Shown one piece after another: positions 14,833 through 15,264 of a stretch of 15,264 bases of DNA (the first letter of the stretch is position 1; the number at the start of each line of letters is the position of its first letter). Made by a program: the position numbers and the translations under genes. Source of the DNA: a bacterium (GTDB taxonomy: Bacteria > JAJVIF01 > JAGGVT01); contig JAGGVT010000122.1 in assembly GCA_021157815.1 (NCBI GenBank), forward strand, positions 1 to 15,264. Direction: 5' to 3'. The notes under the pieces are model-generated. The model did no database searches. It was not told where the DNA came from and was given only the letters and a program-made list of their open reading frames with translations.

Positions 14833-15020
14833 GTTAGCAGGTTAGTAAGTTAGCAGGTTAGCAGGTTAGTAAGTTAGCAGGTTAGCAGGTTAGTAGGTTA
14901 GTAGGTTAGTAGGTTAGCAGGTTAGTAGGTTAGTAAGTTAGCAGGTTAGCAGGTTAGTAGGTTAGTAAGTTAGCAGGTTAGTAGGTTAGTAAGTTAGCAG
15001 GTTAGTAGATTAGTAGGTTA
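14833..15020 (+). repeat. Octamer tandem array, 23 units (right array)
   Basis: Twenty-three contiguous units of GTTAGCAG, GTTAGTAG or GTTAGTAA, plus one ATTAGTAG, end in a partial GTTA. Variation is confined almost wholly to the sixth and eighth bases. All five GTTAGTAA units are followed by GTTAGCAG, which suggests growth by duplication of multi-unit blocks. The array begins 4 bases after the terminator T-run. It is the inverse orientation of the array at 2253-2372. Confidence 0.95.
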
Positions 15021-15223
15021 TACCAAAGTTACATCAAACAATATGCAGTCATACATAATGTCATTCCCGCGAAACTCGACTTTCGACATTTATTTACTTT
15101 CTGTATTTTGTGGCTCTGGGCAATATGGTACGTTCATTGGAAAAGAAACGACTTTAAATTCGGCTGTGTTTTTATTTGAGTGTAGTAAAACAACAAGAGA
15201 TCGAATTTATAAACCTCGGGTGC
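15021..15223. other. Non-coding stretch beyond the octamer array
   Basis: I see no credible gene here. It contains the repeat fragment at 15060-15074. The open frame that crosses it has no ribosome site and runs into a hairpin. Confidence 0.5.
15060..15074 (+). repeat. Dispersed GTCATTCCCGCG-type repeat fragment (right copy)
   Basis: GTCATTCCCGCGAAA is the exact reverse complement of 107-121. It lies 40 bases after the right octamer array, just as a related GTCATTC piece adjoins the left array. Confidence 0.5.
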
Positions 15224-15259
15224 CGCCCACACATCACGTCTTTTTGTGATTTGTGGGTG
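15224..15259. other. Stem-loop at the right edge of the window
   Basis: CGCCCACACATCAC (15224-15237) pairs with GTGATTTGTGGGTG (15246-15259) over 14 positions with one mismatch and one G-U pair, around GTCTTTTT. It may be a dispersed palindromic repeat, or a terminator of a gene outside the window. Confidence 0.5.
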
Positions 15260-15264
15260 AAATG

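Noticed and set aside
15043-15249. Open frame of 68 codons at the right edge
   Set aside because: It crosses a dispersed repeat and a stem-loop, with no ribosome site.

Overview
This window looks like a chromosomal piece of an uncultivated, motile, two-membrane (Gram-negative type) bacterium. The support is a Wza-type outer-membrane polysaccharide export protein, two large lipoproteins with type II signal peptides, a flagellin, and a sigma-54-type promoter. Moderate GC content, well-formed Shine-Dalgarno sites, long structured intergenic regions and many short dispersed repeats also fit. I cannot name the phylum from sequence alone. There are no phage genes, transposase genes, RNA genes or CRISPR arrays.

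Layout. Positions 249-2182 (+) hold a tightly spaced pair: a membrane-anchored protein with two GerMN-like modules, then a MEMO1-family (AmmeMemoRadiSam protein B) metalloprotein. Convergent to it, 2365-4043 (-) holds a ThiD2-type protein with a C-terminal membrane anchor, followed by an MscS-type channel. Divergent from these, 4191-5510 (+) encodes a secreted Wza-like polysaccharide export protein. Positions 5511-6091 form a repeat island: an inverted-repeat hairpin cluster, three 40-bp direct repeats, and a 210-bp MITE-like element flanked by an exact 8-bp duplication. A small zinc-ribbon protein (6092-6337, -) follows. An unusually long flagellin (6780-9371, +) has a leader with two tandem hairpins that looks suited to CsrA control. 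Two lipoproteins close the window: a seven-bladed SBBP-type propeller protein (9772-11994, +) behind a sigma-54 promoter candidate, and an 834-residue protein (12263-14767, +) that ends at a strong terminator.

How the genes fit together. Most products act at the cell envelope or surface (flagellar filament, export channel, lipoproteins, mechanosensitive channel). The two lipoproteins share an N-terminal module (CxxC, LKxP, NPFK, DWQ landmarks) but carry different C-terminal halves, so they look like paralogous carriers for different surface domains.

The whole segment from 2253 to 15020 is bracketed by arrays of the same octamer (consensus GTTAGCAG with two variable positions) in inverted orientation. 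Each array lies just downstream of a gene, and fragments of a dispersed GTCATTC-type repeat sit nearby. The most interesting items are the flagellin leader, the MITE-like element, the octamer arrays, the anchored ThiD2 protein and the shared lipoprotein module.
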